From assembly GCA_030645235.1 (NCBI GenBank), contig JAUSMV010000030.1, forward strand, positions 62,001 through 126,000: DNA of 64,000 nt, given 5' to 3'. The DNA comes from Parvibaculum sp. (GTDB taxonomy: Bacteria; Pseudomonadota; Alphaproteobacteria; Parvibaculales; Parvibaculaceae). A program made the translations under genes and the position numbers. This document shows positions 29,518-39,289 of the stretch, in pieces (positions within the stretch are counted from its first letter, which is position 1; every line of letters starts with the position of its first letter). The notes under the pieces are model-generated. The model was not told the DNA's origin, made no database searches, and saw only the letters and a program-made list of their open reading frames with translations.

Positions 29518-31554
29518 TTACTCCGCCGCCTGTGCGCCGCGACGGCTTCGTGCCAGTTCGGCTGAACAATCAGCCATGGTCTTGCTGGCGCGTGCAATCG
29601 CGTTTGTCAGGTGGAAATCTTTGACGGGTGTGTCGAAGGCGGCTGCGTCCATCTCACCCGAAGCGAGATCGGGCAAGGCGCCTGCGGCCACCACTTCGTC
29701 GATGGAAGCAAAATGCGGCGCGGCGGCGACAATAGCGTCACGTAAGCTCGCATGGGTGTCGTAAGGCAATGTCTTACCGAGTTCGGCTGAGAGCGCCCGC
29801 AGGATCGTCCAATCCTCGCGCGCTTCGCCGGGCGGGAACGCCGCGCGGTTGCCGCGCTGGACGCGGCCTTCGGTGTTGGCATAGAGCCCGTCTTTTTCCG
29901 TATAGGCGGCACCCGGCAGGATGACGTCGGCGCGATGCGCGCCATTGTCGCCATGTGTGCCCTGATAGATCACGAAAGCGGAGCCCAGTTTGGTGAAGTC
30001 GATTTCGTCGGCCCCGAGGAGATACACAACATCGATCTCGCCTTTGCTCGCACCGTCGAGGATCGCGGCAACATCGCGACCGCCATCAGCAGGCACGAGG
30101 CCGAGATCGAGACCGGCGACGCGGGCGGCGGCTGTGTGCAGCATGTTGAAGCTGGCATTGGTCGCTTTGGCGAGCGCAACGCTAGCTGCCAAAACAGCCG
30201 CGCCGTCTTTGCGCGTCAGAGCACCCTGCCCCACAATGATCATGGGCGCTTTGGCATTTTTCAGAACATCAGCGAAACCGCCGCCTGAAGCCAGAGACTT
30301 CAATGTGTCGGGACCAGCGCCGAGGTGGTCGTAGTCATATGTCAGGTCAACACGCGGGCCGATGACGCCGACTTTCAAGCCACCGACGCGCGAGCGCTTG
30401 CGGATGCGGGCATTGATGATCGGGGCTTCTTTGCGCGGGTCGGAACCGATGATGAGGATCGCGTCAGCCTCTTCGATGCCTGCAATGGTCGCATTGAAAA
30501 TATACGACGAGCGGGCACCACCGATTTTCGCGCCGTCCTGACGGCAGTCAATGTTCGGTGAACCAAGCGACGTGAAGAGGTCCTTCAGCGCTTTCAGTTC
30601 TTCGGCTGCGGCAAGATCACCGGCGATGGCGGCGATGCGTTCGCCCTTCGCACCTTTAAGTTTGGCGGCGATGGCGGCGAAGGCTTCGGCCCATGAGGCT
30701 TCAGCAAGTTTACCGTTGATGCGCACATAGGGACGATCAAGGCGCTGGGACTTCAGACCATCGGCGACAAAGCGTGTCTTGTCGGAAATCCATTCTTCGT
30801 TCACGTCTTCGTTGAGACGCGGCAGGATGCGGATGACTTCGGAGCCACGGGCATCAACGCGGATGTTGGAGCCGACAGCATCCATCACGTCCACGGATTC
30901 GGTTTTGCGCAATTCCCACGGACGCGCGGTGAAGGCGGTCGGGCGGAAGGTCAGCGCACCGACGGGGCAAAGATCAACCACGTTGGCGGAAAGTTCAGAC
31001 GAGAGTGTGCTTTCGAGATAGGTCGTGATTTCCATATCTTCGCCGCGACCAATGGCACCGATTTCCGGTGTGCCTGCCACTTCGGTGGCGAAGCGCACGC
31101 AGCGTGTGCACTGGATGCAGCGGGTCATCACGGTCTTGACGAGTGGACCCATGTATTTTTCTTCGACTGCGCGCTTGTTCTCGTGAAAGCGCGACCCATC
31201 GACGCCATAGGCCATCGACTGATCCTGCAGATCGCATTCGCCGCCCTGATCGCAGATCGGGCAATCAAGCGGATGGTTGATGAGCAGGAATTCCATCACA
31301 CCTTCTCGGGCGCGTTTCACCTGCTCGGTCGTCGTGCGGACGATGGCACCTTCCGACGCGGGCATGGCGCAGGAGGCGACGGGCTTGGGTGATTTCTCGA
31401 CCTCGACCAGACACATGCGGCAATTGCCTGCGATGGACAGACGCTCGTGATAGCAGAAGCGCGGAATTTCGACGCCTGCGGCTTCGCATGCCTGCAGGAG
31501 CGTTGCGCCTGCGGGCACTTCAACTTCGATGCCGTCAACTGTGACCTTAGGCAT
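29518..31554 (-). CDS. nuoG: NADH-quinone oxidoreductase subunit G
   Basis: Iron-sulfur subunit of the NADH-dehydrogenase arm, 678 residues. N-terminal [2Fe-2S] ligands in RFCYHERLSIAGNCRMC, the His/Cys cluster region HPLDCPICDQGGECDLQ, and the [4Fe-4S] motif CIQCTRCVRFA; the remainder is a molybdopterin-oxidoreductase-like fold without cofactor. Three bases separate it from nuoF and from nuoH. Confidence 0.97.
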   Translation of the reverse strand: MPKVTVDGIEVEVPAGATLLQACEAAGVEIPRFCYHERLSIAGNCRMCLVEVEKSPKPVASCAMPASEGAIVRTTTEQVKRAREGVMEFLLINHPLDCPICDQGGECDLQDQSMAYGVDGSRFHENKRAVEEKYMGPLVKTVMTRCIQCTRCVRFATEVAGTPEIGAIGRGEDMEITTYLESTLSSELSANVVDLCPVGALTFRPTAFTARPWELRKTESVDVMDAVGSNIRVDARGSEVIRILPRLNEDVNEEWISDKTRFVADGLKSQRLDRPYVRINGKLAEASWAEAFAAIAAKLKGAKGERIAAIAGDLAAAEELKALKDLFTSLGSPNIDCRQDGAKIGGARSSYIFNATIAGIEEADAILIIGSDPRKEAPIINARIRKRSRVGGLKVGVIGPRVDLTYDYDHLGAGPDTLKSLASGGGFADVLKNAKAPMIIVGQGALTRKDGAAVLAASVALAKATNASFNMLHTAAARVAGLDLGLVPADGGRDVAAILDGASKGEIDVVYLLGADEIDFTKLGSAFVIYQGTHGDNGAHRADVILPGAAYTEKDGLYANTEGRVQRGNRAAFPPGEAREDWTILRALSAELGKTLPYDTHASLRDAIVAAAPHFASIDEVVAAGALPDLASGEMDAAAFDTPVKDFHLTNAIARASKTMADCSAELARSRRGAQAAE

Positions 31555-31557
31555 ACC

Positions 31558-32844
31558 TTACTCCGCCGCCGCGAGATGTCTGCGATGGGCAGAAATCCGC
31601 TCTTCGAGAACCGGCCGGAAATGCCGGATGAGACCTTGAATGGGCCATGCCGCCGCGTCGCCGAGCGCGCAGATCGTGTGGCCTTCGACGCGCTTTGTGA
31701 CGTCGAGCAGCATGTCGATTTCTTCGACCGCAGCTTCACCCGACACGAGACGCTCCATAACGCGCCACATCCAGCCCGTGCCTTCGCGGCAGGGCGTGCA
31801 CTGGCCGCAGCTTTCATGCTTATAGAAAGCGGCAAGACGCGCGATGGCTTTGATGAGGTCGGTTGATTTGTCCATGACGATAACGGCAGCAGTCCCCAAG
31901 CCCGACTGCACGGCCTTGAGGCTGTCGAAATCCATCAGCACATCATCGCAAATGGATTTGGGCAGCATCGGCACCGACGAACCGCCGGGGATCACCGCCA
32001 GCAGATTGTCCCAGCCGCCACGCACGCCGCCGCAATGCTTATCGATCAGTTCACGGAGCGAAATGCCCATCTCTTCTTCAACATTGCAGGGCTTGTTGAC
32101 ATGGCCCGAAATCGAGAAAATCTTTGTGCCCGTATTATTCGGACGACCGAGACCGGCAAACCACGTTGCACCACGACGCAGAATTGTCGGGGCGACAGCG
32201 ATGGACTCGACATTGTTCACGGTCGTCGGCGCGCCATAGAGACCCATATTGGCGGGGAATGGCGGCTTCAGGCGCGGCATGCCCTTTTTGCCTTCGAGGC
32301 TTTCAAGGAGGGCTGTTTCTTCGCCGCAGATGTAAGCGCCTGCGCCGTGATGGACATAGAGATCAAAGTCCCAGCCGGAGCCTGCGGCGTTCTTGCCAAG
32401 CAGACCAGCGGCATAGGCTTCATCAACGGCCTTTTGAAGTGCCACACGCTCAGCGATGAACTCGCCACGGACATAGATGTAACAAACATGGGCCTGCATC
32501 GCGAAAGACGCGATCAGGCAGCCTTCGATGAGCTTCTGCGGATCGTAGCGCATGATCTCGCGGTCTTTGCAGGTGCCGGGTTCGGACTCGTCAGCGTTGA
32601 CCACGAGGTAATGCGGACGACCACCAGAGTCTTTCGGCATGAAGGACCATTTGAGGCCCGTTGGGAAACCGGCGCCGCCACGACCACGCAGACCAGACTT
32701 TTTCATCTCGTCGATGATCCAGTCGCGGCCCTTCTCAATGAGCGCTGCCGTGCCATCCCAATCGCCGCGCATCTGCGCGCCTTTGAGGCCGGGCGTGCCA
32801 CGACCATAGAGATTGGTGAAAATGCGATCTTCGTCTTTCAGCAT
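31558..32844 (-). CDS. nuoF: NADH-quinone oxidoreductase subunit F
   Basis: NADH- and FMN-binding subunit, 428 residues from the ATG at 32844, which shares one base with the nuoE stop. Glycine-rich nucleotide region [17 protein letters not shown] near residue 50, [14 protein letters not shown] for FMN, and the [4Fe-4S] ligands in [13 protein letters not shown] near the C-terminus. Confidence 0.97.
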   Translation of the reverse strand: MLKDEDRIFTNLYGRGTPGLKGAQMRGDWDGTAALIEKGRDWIIDEMKKSGLRGRGGAGFPTGLKWSFMPKDSGGRPHYLVVNADESEPGTCKDREIMRYDPQKLIEGCLIASFAMQAHVCYIYVRGEFIAERVALQKAVDEAYAAGLLGKNAAGSGWDFDLYVHHGAGAYICGEETALLESLEGKKGMPRLKPPFPANMGLYGAPTTVNNVESIAVAPTILRRGATWFAGLGRPNNTGTKIFSISGHVNKPCNVEEEMGISLRELIDKHCGGVRGGWDNLLAVIPGGSSVPMLPKSICDDVLMDFDSLKAVQSGLGTAAVIVMDKSTDLIKAIARLAAFYKHESCGQCTPCREGTGWMWRVMERLVSGEAAVEEIDMLLDVTKRVEGHTICALGDAAAWPIQGLIRHFRPVLEERISAHRRHLAAAE

Positions 32845-33455
32845 CACTTGCCCCCGCCTGAGATGGGTGTCGTCAGGCTTGTCAAACCGTCAATGGGTTC
32901 CGAGCCTGTGCGGCCCGTCTGCGAACCGATCTTCACCGGCTTGCCATTGCGCAGGTCTTCGAGGAGTTGTCCCATCGAGGCTCCGTCGAGGTCTTCATAA
33001 TAGTCATCGTTGATCTGGACCATCGGCGCGTTGGCGCAAGCGCCGAGACATTCGACTTCGATCCATGAGAGCTTGCCGTCGGCGCTGACCTGACCTTCGG
33101 GGCCGATGTGCTTGTTGCACGCCGCTTTGATGTCATCGGAGCCACGCAGCCAGCACGGCGTTGTGCCGCAAAGCTGCACGAAATGCTCGCCCACGGGCGA
33201 CAGATTGAACATGGTGTAGAAGGTCGCGACTTCGAGCGCGCGGATGTAATCCATTTTCAGCATGTCGGCGACGAAGCGAATGGCGGGCTCTGAAAGCCAG
33301 CCTTCCTGCTTCTGCGCCTGCCAGAAGAGCGGGATGATCGCGGAAGCCTGACGGCCTTCGGGATATTTCGCGATTTGACCTTTGGCCCATTCCGCATTTT
33401 CCGGCGAGAACGCAAAGCTCGCGGGTTGTTTGGCACTCAGACGACGCACACTCAT
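32844..33455 (-). CDS. nuoE: NADH-quinone oxidoreductase subunit E
   Basis: Thioredoxin-fold [2Fe-2S] subunit, 203 residues. The four cluster Cys occur in [10 protein letters not shown] and [10 protein letters not shown]. It pairs with NuoF in the NADH module. Its start overlaps the nuoD end by four bases. Confidence 0.96.
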   Translation of the reverse strand: MSVRRLSAKQPASFAFSPENAEWAKGQIAKYPEGRQASAIIPLFWQAQKQEGWLSEPAIRFVADMLKMDYIRALEVATFYTMFNLSPVGEHFVQLCGTTPCWLRGSDDIKAACNKHIGPEGQVSADGKLSWIEVECLGACANAPMVQINDDYYEDLDGASMGQLLEDLRNGKPVKIGSQTGRTGSEPIDGLTSLTTPISGGGK

Positions 33456-34642
33456 CGGTCAACCTCACCGAACACGATGTCGATGGAACCCAGAATGGCG
33501 GCGACGTCCGCCAGCATGTGTCCGCGACAGAGAAAATCCATGGCCTGCAAATGCGCGAAACCCGGCGCGCGGATTTTGCACTTGTAAGGTTTGTTGCTCC
33601 CGTCCGAGACGAGGAAGACACCGAACTCGCCCTTGGGCGCTTCGACAGCGGCATATACTTCACCGGCAGGCACGTGATAGCCCTCGGTATAGAGTTTGAA
33701 ATGATGGATCAGGGCTTCCATCGAGGTCTTCATCTCAGCACGCTTGGGCGGCGCGATCTTGCCGTCCGTTGTATTGACCGGACCTTCGGGCATCATCTCA
33801 ATGCATTGTTTGATGATACGGAGCGACTGGCGCATTTCATCCATGCGGACGAGATAGCGATCATAGCAATCGCCGTTCTTGCCGACGGGAATGTCGAAAT
33901 CGAGTTCCGAATAGACTTCATAAGGCTGCGAGCGGCGCAGGTCCCAGGCCATGCCGGAGCCGCGCACCATGACGCCGGAGAAACCCCAGTCGAGCGCGTC
34001 CTGCGGCGACACGATGCCGATGTCGGCATTGCGCTGCATGAAAATGCGGTTGCCGGTGAGCAGTGTTTCAAGATCGTCGAGCGTCTTTTCGCAAGGGCCG
34101 CAGAAATCATAAATGTCGCGCAGCAGTTCCGGCGTCACGTCCTGATGCACGCCACCGGGACGGAAATAAGCGGCATGCATGCGCGAGCCTGAGGCGCGTT
34201 CATAGAACACCATCAGATTTTCGCGCTCGACAAAGCCCCAGAGCGGCGGCGTCAGCGCGCCCACGTCCATCGCCTGCGTTGTCGTGTTCAGCAGATGCGA
34301 CATCAACCGGCCGATCTCAGAAAAGATCACGCGGAGGAACGATGCGCGGCGCGGCACGGTGATGCCCAGCAGTTTCTCAACCGCGAGGCAGTAAGCATGT
34401 TCCTGATTCATCGGCGCGCAATAATCGAGCCGGTCGAAATAAGGCAAGGCCTGCAGGAATGTTTTGGCTTCGATCAGTTTCTCGGTGCCGCGATGAAGCA
34501 ATCCGATATGCGGATCGACGCGTTCGACGATTTCGCCTTCAAGCTCCAGCACGAGGCGCAGCACGCCATGCGCGGCCGGATGCTGAGGGCCGAAGTTCAG
34601 CGAGAAGGTGCGGAGCTTTTGTTCTGGTGTGAGCTGGTTCAT
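33452..34642 (-). CDS. nuoD: NADH-quinone oxidoreductase subunit D
   Basis: 49-kDa-type subunit lining the quinone site, 396 residues. Seen: [20 protein letters not shown] with the conserved quinone-site His, HRGTEKLIE, and the C-terminal [14 protein letters not shown]. It overlaps nuoC by four bases, and nuoC and nuoD are separate genes here, not fused. Confidence 0.97.
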   Translation of the reverse strand: MNQLTPEQKLRTFSLNFGPQHPAAHGVLRLVLELEGEIVERVDPHIGLLHRGTEKLIEAKTFLQALPYFDRLDYCAPMNQEHAYCLAVEKLLGITVPRRASFLRVIFSEIGRLMSHLLNTTTQAMDVGALTPPLWGFVERENLMVFYERASGSRMHAAYFRPGGVHQDVTPELLRDIYDFCGPCEKTLDDLETLLTGNRIFMQRNADIGIVSPQDALDWGFSGVMVRGSGMAWDLRRSQPYEVYSELDFDIPVGKNGDCYDRYLVRMDEMRQSLRIIKQCIEMMPEGPVNTTDGKIAPPKRAEMKTSMEALIHHFKLYTEGYHVPAGEVYAAVEAPKGEFGVFLVSDGSNKPYKCKIRAPGFAHLQAMDFLCRGHMLADVAAILGSIDIVFGEVDR

Positions 34643-35268
34643 GGCTTCGGCTCCGCTTTCTCGTCGCCGGGCAGGATGTATTCAGCACCCTCCCAGGGCG
34701 ATAGAAAATCGAACGTGCGAAATTCCTGTGTGAGTTTGACGGGTTCGTAAATCACGCGCTTCTGGTCGGCGTCGTAGCGCACTTCGACATAACCCGTCAT
34801 CGGGAAATCTTTGCGCAGCGGATGACCGGCAAAGCCGTAGTCGGTGAGGATGCGGCGCAAATCCGGATGACCGGAAAAGAGCACGCCGTACATGTCATAG
34901 GTTTCGCGCTCGAACCAGTTGGCGGTCGGAAAGAGATCGACCACGCTCGGCACCTGACCGTCTTCGTCGGTCGCAACCTTCACGCGGATGCGCTGGTTCT
35001 TCACCATCGAGAGCATGTGATAGACGACATCGAAGCGTTCAGGCCGCGTCGGGAAATCAACCGCTGTCACGTCGAGCAACAAAGTGAACCGGCAATCCGC
35101 ATCGTCACGCAAAAAAGCGAGCACAGATTTGATGGCGCTGACTTGCGCCACCACGGTCAGCTCACCATATGCAATGTCGTGAGAGACAATCGCACCTCCC
35201 AGCTTTGCGCGGAGATGGTCGCCGAGTTTTGTCAGGCTATCGTCCATCGAAGCAGTCTCGAAGCTCAT
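34639..35268 (-). CDS. nuoC: NADH-quinone oxidoreductase subunit C
   Basis: 30-kDa-type peripheral subunit, 209 residues (an in-frame ATG at 35247 would give 202). Conserved region [17 protein letters not shown] and [15 protein letters not shown]. It lies 48 bp after nuoB and overlaps nuoD by four bases. Confidence 0.96.
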   Translation of the reverse strand: MSFETASMDDSLTKLGDHLRAKLGGAIVSHDIAYGELTVVAQVSAIKSVLAFLRDDADCRFTLLLDVTAVDFPTRPERFDVVYHMLSMVKNQRIRVKVATDEDGQVPSVVDLFPTANWFERETYDMYGVLFSGHPDLRRILTDYGFAGHPLRKDFPMTGYVEVRYDADQKRVIYEPVKLTQEFRTFDFLSPWEGAEYILPGDEKAEPKP

Positions 35269-35316
35269 GTGGTGGGTACACCGTCTCGGATGAGTGGCTT
35301 CCCGTGCGGATTAAAA

Positions 35317-35862
35317 TCACCGGTCGATTGAGCCGGTCCGGCGAATTTTCTTTTGCAGCGCGAGGATGCCATAGATCAGCGCCTCGGCTGTGGGCGGGCA
35401 ACCGGGGACATAAATGTCCACCGGAACGATGCGATCGCAACCGCGCACCACGGAATAAGAATAGTGATAATAGCCACCGCCATTGGCGCATGATCCCATC
35501 GAGATCACGTAGCGCGGTTCCGGCATCTGGTCATAGACCTTGCGCAGCGCAGGCGCCATTTTGTTGGTCAGCGTACCGGCGACAATCATCACGTCAGACT
35601 GGCGCGGGGAGGCGCGCGGCGCGAAGCCGAAACGCTCCGTGTCATAGCGCGGCATGGACGAATGGATCATCTCCACCGCGCAGCAGGCAAGACCGAATGT
35701 CATAAACATCAGCGAGCCGGTGCGCGACCAGTTGATGAGATCGTCAACGCTGGTGAGCAAAAAGCCTTTGTCGGCCAGCTCGTCGGAAATCAGTTTGAAA
35801 TCGGCTTCCGGGGGAACCGCGCTGCCCGAAACGGCAACGGCTGTTGTGTCACTCACTCCCAT
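35317..35862 (-). CDS. nuoB: NADH-quinone oxidoreductase subunit B
   Basis: Carries the terminal [4Fe-4S] cluster N2 next to the quinone site. 181 residues from the ATG at 35862, preceded by GAGGGGAGC; the ATG 7 codons upstream lacks such a site. Cluster residues in [12 protein letters not shown] (tandem Cys), GSCANGGG, and [15 protein letters not shown]. It overlaps the nuoA end by 10 bases. Confidence 0.97.
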   Translation of the reverse strand: MGVSDTTAVAVSGSAVPPEADFKLISDELADKGFLLTSVDDLINWSRTGSLMFMTFGLACCAVEMIHSSMPRYDTERFGFAPRASPRQSDVMIVAGTLTNKMAPALRKVYDQMPEPRYVISMGSCANGGGYYHYSYSVVRGCDRIVPVDIYVPGCPPTAEALIYGILALQKKIRRTGSIDR

Positions 35863-36218
35863 TCGAGAGCTCCCCTCTTCCACTCATAGGTAAAGCCGAT
35901 GGTCAGCACGCCGAGGAACACCATCATGGACCAGAAGCCGAACATGCCCACATCGCCGAGCGAGATCGCCCAGGGGAAGAGGAAGGCCACTTCGAGGTCG
36001 AATATGATGAAAAGAATGGCGACCAGATAATACTTAACGTCGAACTTCATGCGCGCGTCGTCAAAGGCTTCAAAGCCGCATTCATAGGCCGAGAGCTTTT
36101 CGGTATCGGGCATGGAGGGGGCGGTCAGGAAGGGTGCGATCAACAAGGCCAGACCGATGACTAACGAGAGGCCCAAAAACACCAAAATGGGCAGGTACTC
36201 GCTCAGCAGGTCTTCCAT
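35853..36218 (-). CDS. nuoA: NADH-quinone oxidoreductase subunit A
   Basis: ND3-type membrane subunit, 121 residues from the ATG at 36218 (AGGGGAT site upstream); the in-frame extension to 36275 is not conserved. Three helices, with the quinone-site loop [18 protein letters not shown] including the conserved Cys, then [19 protein letters not shown]. First gene of the operon. Confidence 0.97.
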   Translation of the reverse strand: MEDLLSEYLPILVFLGLSLVIGLALLIAPFLTAPSMPDTEKLSAYECGFEAFDDARMKFDVKYYLVAILFIIFDLEVAFLFPWAISLGDVGMFGFWSMMVFLGVLTIGFTYEWKRGALEWE

Positions 36219-36312
36219 GTTATCCCCTTTTCCCGTGTCCCCACAGGATGGCCCGATAAAACGAATCGAAGCCAAATCTTAGCCAACATTACGTGCTGGC
36301 GAATCCGCGGGC

Positions 36313-36340
36313 AGTATAGCCGTGGGTCATACAGAATCAA
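36313..36340 (-). promoter_or_regulatory. Putative nuo operon promoter
   Basis: Minus strand: -35 TTGATT, 16-base spacer, -10 TATACT. The start would lie about 88 nt before nuoA. Upstream, at 36403-36426, an 11-bp unit GCAAGTCATTC is tandemly duplicated, which may be a regulator site (inference). Confidence 0.5.
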
Positions 36341-36517
36341 ATGCCGCCCGCCAAGTTATGAACCGCGTTCTCACGCAAAAAATCGTTACGGCGCTTGGAG
36401 TTGCAAGTCATTCGCAAGTCATTCGCGTTCGCACGGTGCGGCGCACAATGCACATGCAAAAGCATATGACTTGGGCACCGTTCGGACGGCGACTATCTGA
36501 AATTTTCACTGAGATAA

Positions 36518-36594
36518 TGGCGAGAGTGACGGGACTCGAACCCGCGACCTTCGGCGTGACAGGCCGACGCTCTAACCAACTGAGCTACACCCCC
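36518..36594 (-). tRNA. tRNA-Asp (GTC)
   Basis: 77-nt cloverleaf with encoded CCA. Acceptor GGGGGTG pairs with CACTCTC, D-arm AGCTCAGTTGG, anticodon loop CTGTCAC giving anticodon GTC, T-arm GGTTCGAGTCC. It lies about 300 bp upstream of nuoA on the same strand. Confidence 0.95.
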
Positions 36595-36955
36595 GACGAG
36601 GGCACGCATGCGCCCGCTGAGTGGGCGGTTTCTACGGCGCTGCGGGAGGCCTGTCAAGGCAGTTTGGGATTTGTTCCAGAAGTTTCGCGGGTTTTGTCGG
36701 GGATCGTGGAATTGCGGTGTTTTTGGGGGCAATCCTTCGAGACGGCGCATGCGCGCCTCCTCAGGATGAGGTTCTTTTTGTTATTTCCGGCAACTTGCCT
36801 GGAACCGCCATTTAGATTGACTCCATGAGGGCGCTTCAAAATCTATACCGGCTCAGGTTCATTTGCTGAACTGGAAAGTCAGATATGTGCCATGCGATTT
36901 CACACGGCAACGGAATTACCGTTGAACGAAACTTGATCTGAAAACAGGTAAAATC
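36595..36955. other. Intergenic stretch with a REP-like palindrome
   Basis: No gene seen between tRNA-Asp and the GFA-type gene. At 36732-36771 there is an imperfect palindrome of the style common in alphaproteobacterial intergenic DNA: ATCCTTCGAGACGGCGCATG, then GCGCCTCCTCAGGATGAG, followed by a T-rich run. The outer arms are ATCCT/AGGAT and the inner GGCGC/GCGCC. The promoter for tRNA-Asp should be in the left part. Confidence 0.6.
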
Positions 36956-37384
36956 ATGAGTCAAAAACACACGGGCAAGTGCTTCTGCGGCACGGTTGAA
37001 ATTGAAGTCATCGGCGAACCGGAAGGCATGGGCTACTGCCATTGCAATTCTTGCCGCGCCTGGTCCGCCGGACCCGTGAACGCCTTCACGCTGTGGAAAC
37101 CCGAAAACGTGAAAGTGACGAAGGGCAACGATAAGCTCGGCCATTTCATGAAAACTGAAAACAGCGACCGTCACTTTTGCACAAAATGTGGCGGGCATCT
37201 TTTAACCAAGCATCCGGGGCTTGGATTGACTGACGTGTTTGCGGCAACCCTTTCCAACTTCAACTTTGTTCCGGGCGTCCACGTCAACTATGCCGAGACG
37301 GTTCTGCCGATGAAAGACGGGCTGCCCAAGCTGCGGGACTTTCCCGCGGAACTCGGTGGGTCCGGGATCGCCGTGCCGGAATAA
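36956..37384 (+). CDS. GFA/CENP-V-family zinc protein
   Basis: 142 residues with the CENP-V/GFA fold: zinc ligands in GKCFCGTVEIEV, YCHCNSCRAWS and FCTKCGGHL. Family members include glutathione-dependent formaldehyde-activating enzyme, but most are uncharacterised, so no reaction is assigned. Cytoplasmic, no signal peptide. A terminator-like hairpin follows at 37411-37438, so it is probably monocistronic. The neighbouring HxlR regulator may control it (inference from proximity). Confidence 0.88.
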   Translation: MSQKHTGKCFCGTVEIEVIGEPEGMGYCHCNSCRAWSAGPVNAFTLWKPENVKVTKGNDKLGHFMKTENSDRHFCTKCGGHLLTKHPGLGLTDVFAATLSNFNFVPGVHVNYAETVLPMKDGLPKLRDFPAELGGSGIAVPE

Positions 37385-37410
37385 CCGCGACGATAGACCA
37401 CAAAATATAT

Positions 37411-37440
37411 AGGGCCGTAGCAGAGATGCTGCGGCCCTAT
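37411..37440 (+). terminator. Hairpin after GFA-type gene
   Basis: Twelve-base arms AGGGCCGTAGCA / TGCTGCGGCCCT with one G-T pair and a four-base loop, 27 bp after the stop codon. The T-tract is weak (ATTGCC), so termination strength is uncertain. Confidence 0.55.
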
Positions 37441-37512
37441 TGCCTCCGGTACAGATATTGAACTGGTCGCCAATCGGGCGAACCGATAGCGTCGCACCAT
37501 TCGAAAAAATAA

Positions 37513-38226
37513 ATGGATTATCTTGCTATGGCCGAAAACAGGTATCTGCAGTTTTGCCCCGTCTCCATGGCTGCGGAGATACTTTGCTCGCGTTGGACCA
37601 TCCTTCTTCTGCGCGAGCTGATTGCGGGATCAACCCGCTTTAACGATCTTCGTCGCGGGCTTCCGCGTATGTCGCCTGCCCTCCTTTCAAAACGCCTTCG
37701 GGAGATGGAGGTGGCGGGCCTCGTCCAACGTGTCGCGATCGGGTCAAAATCCGACATTCAGGAATACCAATTGACGGCTGCAGGACGAGACCTGAAAGGG
37801 CTCGTGGAGACATTCGGCAGTTGGGGGCAAAAATGGGTGGAGAGCGACGCAACATTGCGCAATCTCGACGTCAACCTGCTGATGTGGGATATGCGCCGTA
37901 ACATCCGGACCGATCCGATGCCGCGCAAGCGCACCAATATATTGTTCACCTACGCTGAGTTACCGCCAGCGCAGAGAAAATGGTGGCTCCTCGTCGAACC
38001 GGGCGAGGACGTTGATCTCTGCCTGATTGATCCGGGTTTTGACGTTGATCTCTATGTCAATATCGACCTGGAAACGATGACACGCATTTGGCTTGGATAC
38101 GAAAAGGTCTCGATGGCCAAAAAGCAGGGCCGGCTGCACATCACAGGAAACCACGTCATCGAACGTGCCATCGAACAGTGGCTCGGTCTTAGTCCGTTCG
38201 CGAAAGTGCAAAAGATCGTGGCCTAA
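37513..38226 (+). CDS. HxlR-family regulator with C-terminal SCP2-like domain
   Basis: 237 residues. N-terminal winged helix (about 10-100): CPVSMAAEILCSRWTILLLR then RFNDLRRGLPRMSPALLSKRL, the hallmark of HxlR/MarR-like regulators. The C-terminal half (about 130-237) reads like a lipid-binding SCP2-type domain, a known fusion in this family. Several in-frame starts exist (37513, 37528). It lies 128 bp after the GFA-type gene and just before tRNA-Val. The ligand is unknown. Confidence 0.85.
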   Translation: MDYLAMAENRYLQFCPVSMAAEILCSRWTILLLRELIAGSTRFNDLRRGLPRMSPALLSKRLREMEVAGLVQRVAIGSKSDIQEYQLTAAGRDLKGLVETFGSWGQKWVESDATLRNLDVNLLMWDMRRNIRTDPMPRKRTNILFTYAELPPAQRKWWLLVEPGEDVDLCLIDPGFDVDLYVNIDLETMTRIWLGYEKVSMAKKQGRLHITGNHVIERAIEQWLGLSPFAKVQKIVA

Positions 38227-38272
38227 ATCGCCTGACGGCATTTTCCGGCAAGAAGGCTCGCAGAGCGAAGGC

Positions 38273-38348
38273 TGGTAGGCGGTGACGGACTCGAACCGCC
38301 GACATCCTCGGTGTAAACGAGGCGCTCTACCAACTGAGCTAACCACCC
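38273..38348 (-). tRNA. tRNA-Val (TAC)
   Basis: 76 nt with encoded CCA. Acceptor GGGTGGT pairs with ACCGCCT (two wobble pairs), D-arm AGCTCAGTTGG, anticodon loop TTTACAC with anticodon TAC, T-arm CGGTTCGAGTCCG. It is on the same strand as tRNA-Asp, from which it is separated by two protein genes. Confidence 0.95.
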
Positions 38349-38403
38349 GCACGAGGCCTAAAGGCTCTCAGCAACAGGCATCTCGTAGCCGATGGCACTC
38401 TTA

Positions 38404-38442
38404 TTTGCAAGATAAGGAGGCTTCTTTGCAAGATGAGAGGCC
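38404..38442. repeat. Imperfect tandem 21-bp repeat
   Basis: TTTGCAAGATAAGGAGGC at 38404 and TTTGCAAGATGAGAGGCC at 38425, period 21 bp, in the gap between tRNA-Val and the PAS gene. It shares TTGCAAGA and the 21-bp period with the dispersed repeat family but is otherwise different. Confidence 0.5.
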
Positions 38443-38554
38443 GTCGCAACGGAACGCCTGACAAGTTGACCGCGGGCGTAGTGTGGACACGCCCAGAATC
38501 GACGCCTAGACTCAAGCGGGGACTAGTAGATTTTGCGAAAGTCAGGGCTTGTTT

Positions 38555-39166
38555 ATGCACTTACCTTTCGAGGTTGATGACCGGCTCGCGCTAGAATTCA
38601 TTGCCTATTGGGAAGGCCTGCGAACATCAACAGAGCTCCCCGTTTGGGACAGCGCTGCGGTGCAGATCGCGATACCTGAATTATTACCCAATATCATTGC
38701 CATAGAAGTACGCGAACCAAAGACGCTCTATGTCCGGCAAGCCGGTTCGGCCTTCCGCGATCATTACGGATTTGAGATCAGCGGGACAGACTTGCTTACC
38801 TACACGCAGCCGAAAGATGTGGACGAAAGATATCGTCGGTTTCATGCGGCAACGGCACAACCCTGCGCGGCTTTAGGTCAGGCACCGATAATCGGATCGC
38901 ATAATATCATGATCATATGCGACCTCGTCTGGCTGCCTGTCCGCGAAGCCGGGACAGGTAAGACGCTCCTTATTACGCTTCACGGTTTGGGTGGCCGGAA
39001 AATCTATAATGAGCAATCTGCATCCGTCATGCCTATGGCCCGAAAATTCGCCTTTGTGGATATCGGCTTCGGCATACCGTCTCCGCCCGAAGCGCCCGGC
39101 CGCTGGATCTCCGTGAAAGGCGCCATCACCCGTCATCTCACTTCGCTTCGCGCCCTGATGTCATAA
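38555..39166 (+). CDS. PAS-domain protein (PAS_5 type)
   Basis: 203 residues from the ATG at 38555 with AGGG eight bases upstream. The layout WDSAAVQIAIPELLPNIIAI, then VRQAGSAFRDHYGFEISGTDL and a later strand segment, matches the standalone PAS_5 proteins common in alphaproteobacteria. No output domain, no membrane segment. It is probably a sensory or adaptor protein in the cytoplasm; its ligand is unknown. Confidence 0.75.
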   Translation: MHLPFEVDDRLALEFIAYWEGLRTSTELPVWDSAAVQIAIPELLPNIIAIEVREPKTLYVRQAGSAFRDHYGFEISGTDLLTYTQPKDVDERYRRFHAATAQPCAALGQAPIIGSHNIMIICDLVWLPVREAGTGKTLLITLHGLGGRKIYNEQSASVMPMARKFAFVDIGFGIPSPPEAPGRWISVKGAITRHLTSLRALMS

Positions 39167-39289
39167 GCGACTCAGAAGGCGATGCATCGCAGGCCTGAGA
39201 ATTCCCGATGCGGGGCACTCGTGTACGGCGTGGTTATCAGGTAAACCGTGTGTCCTGCCCTGCCCCTCATCTCGTTGCGGAGCTTTCCT

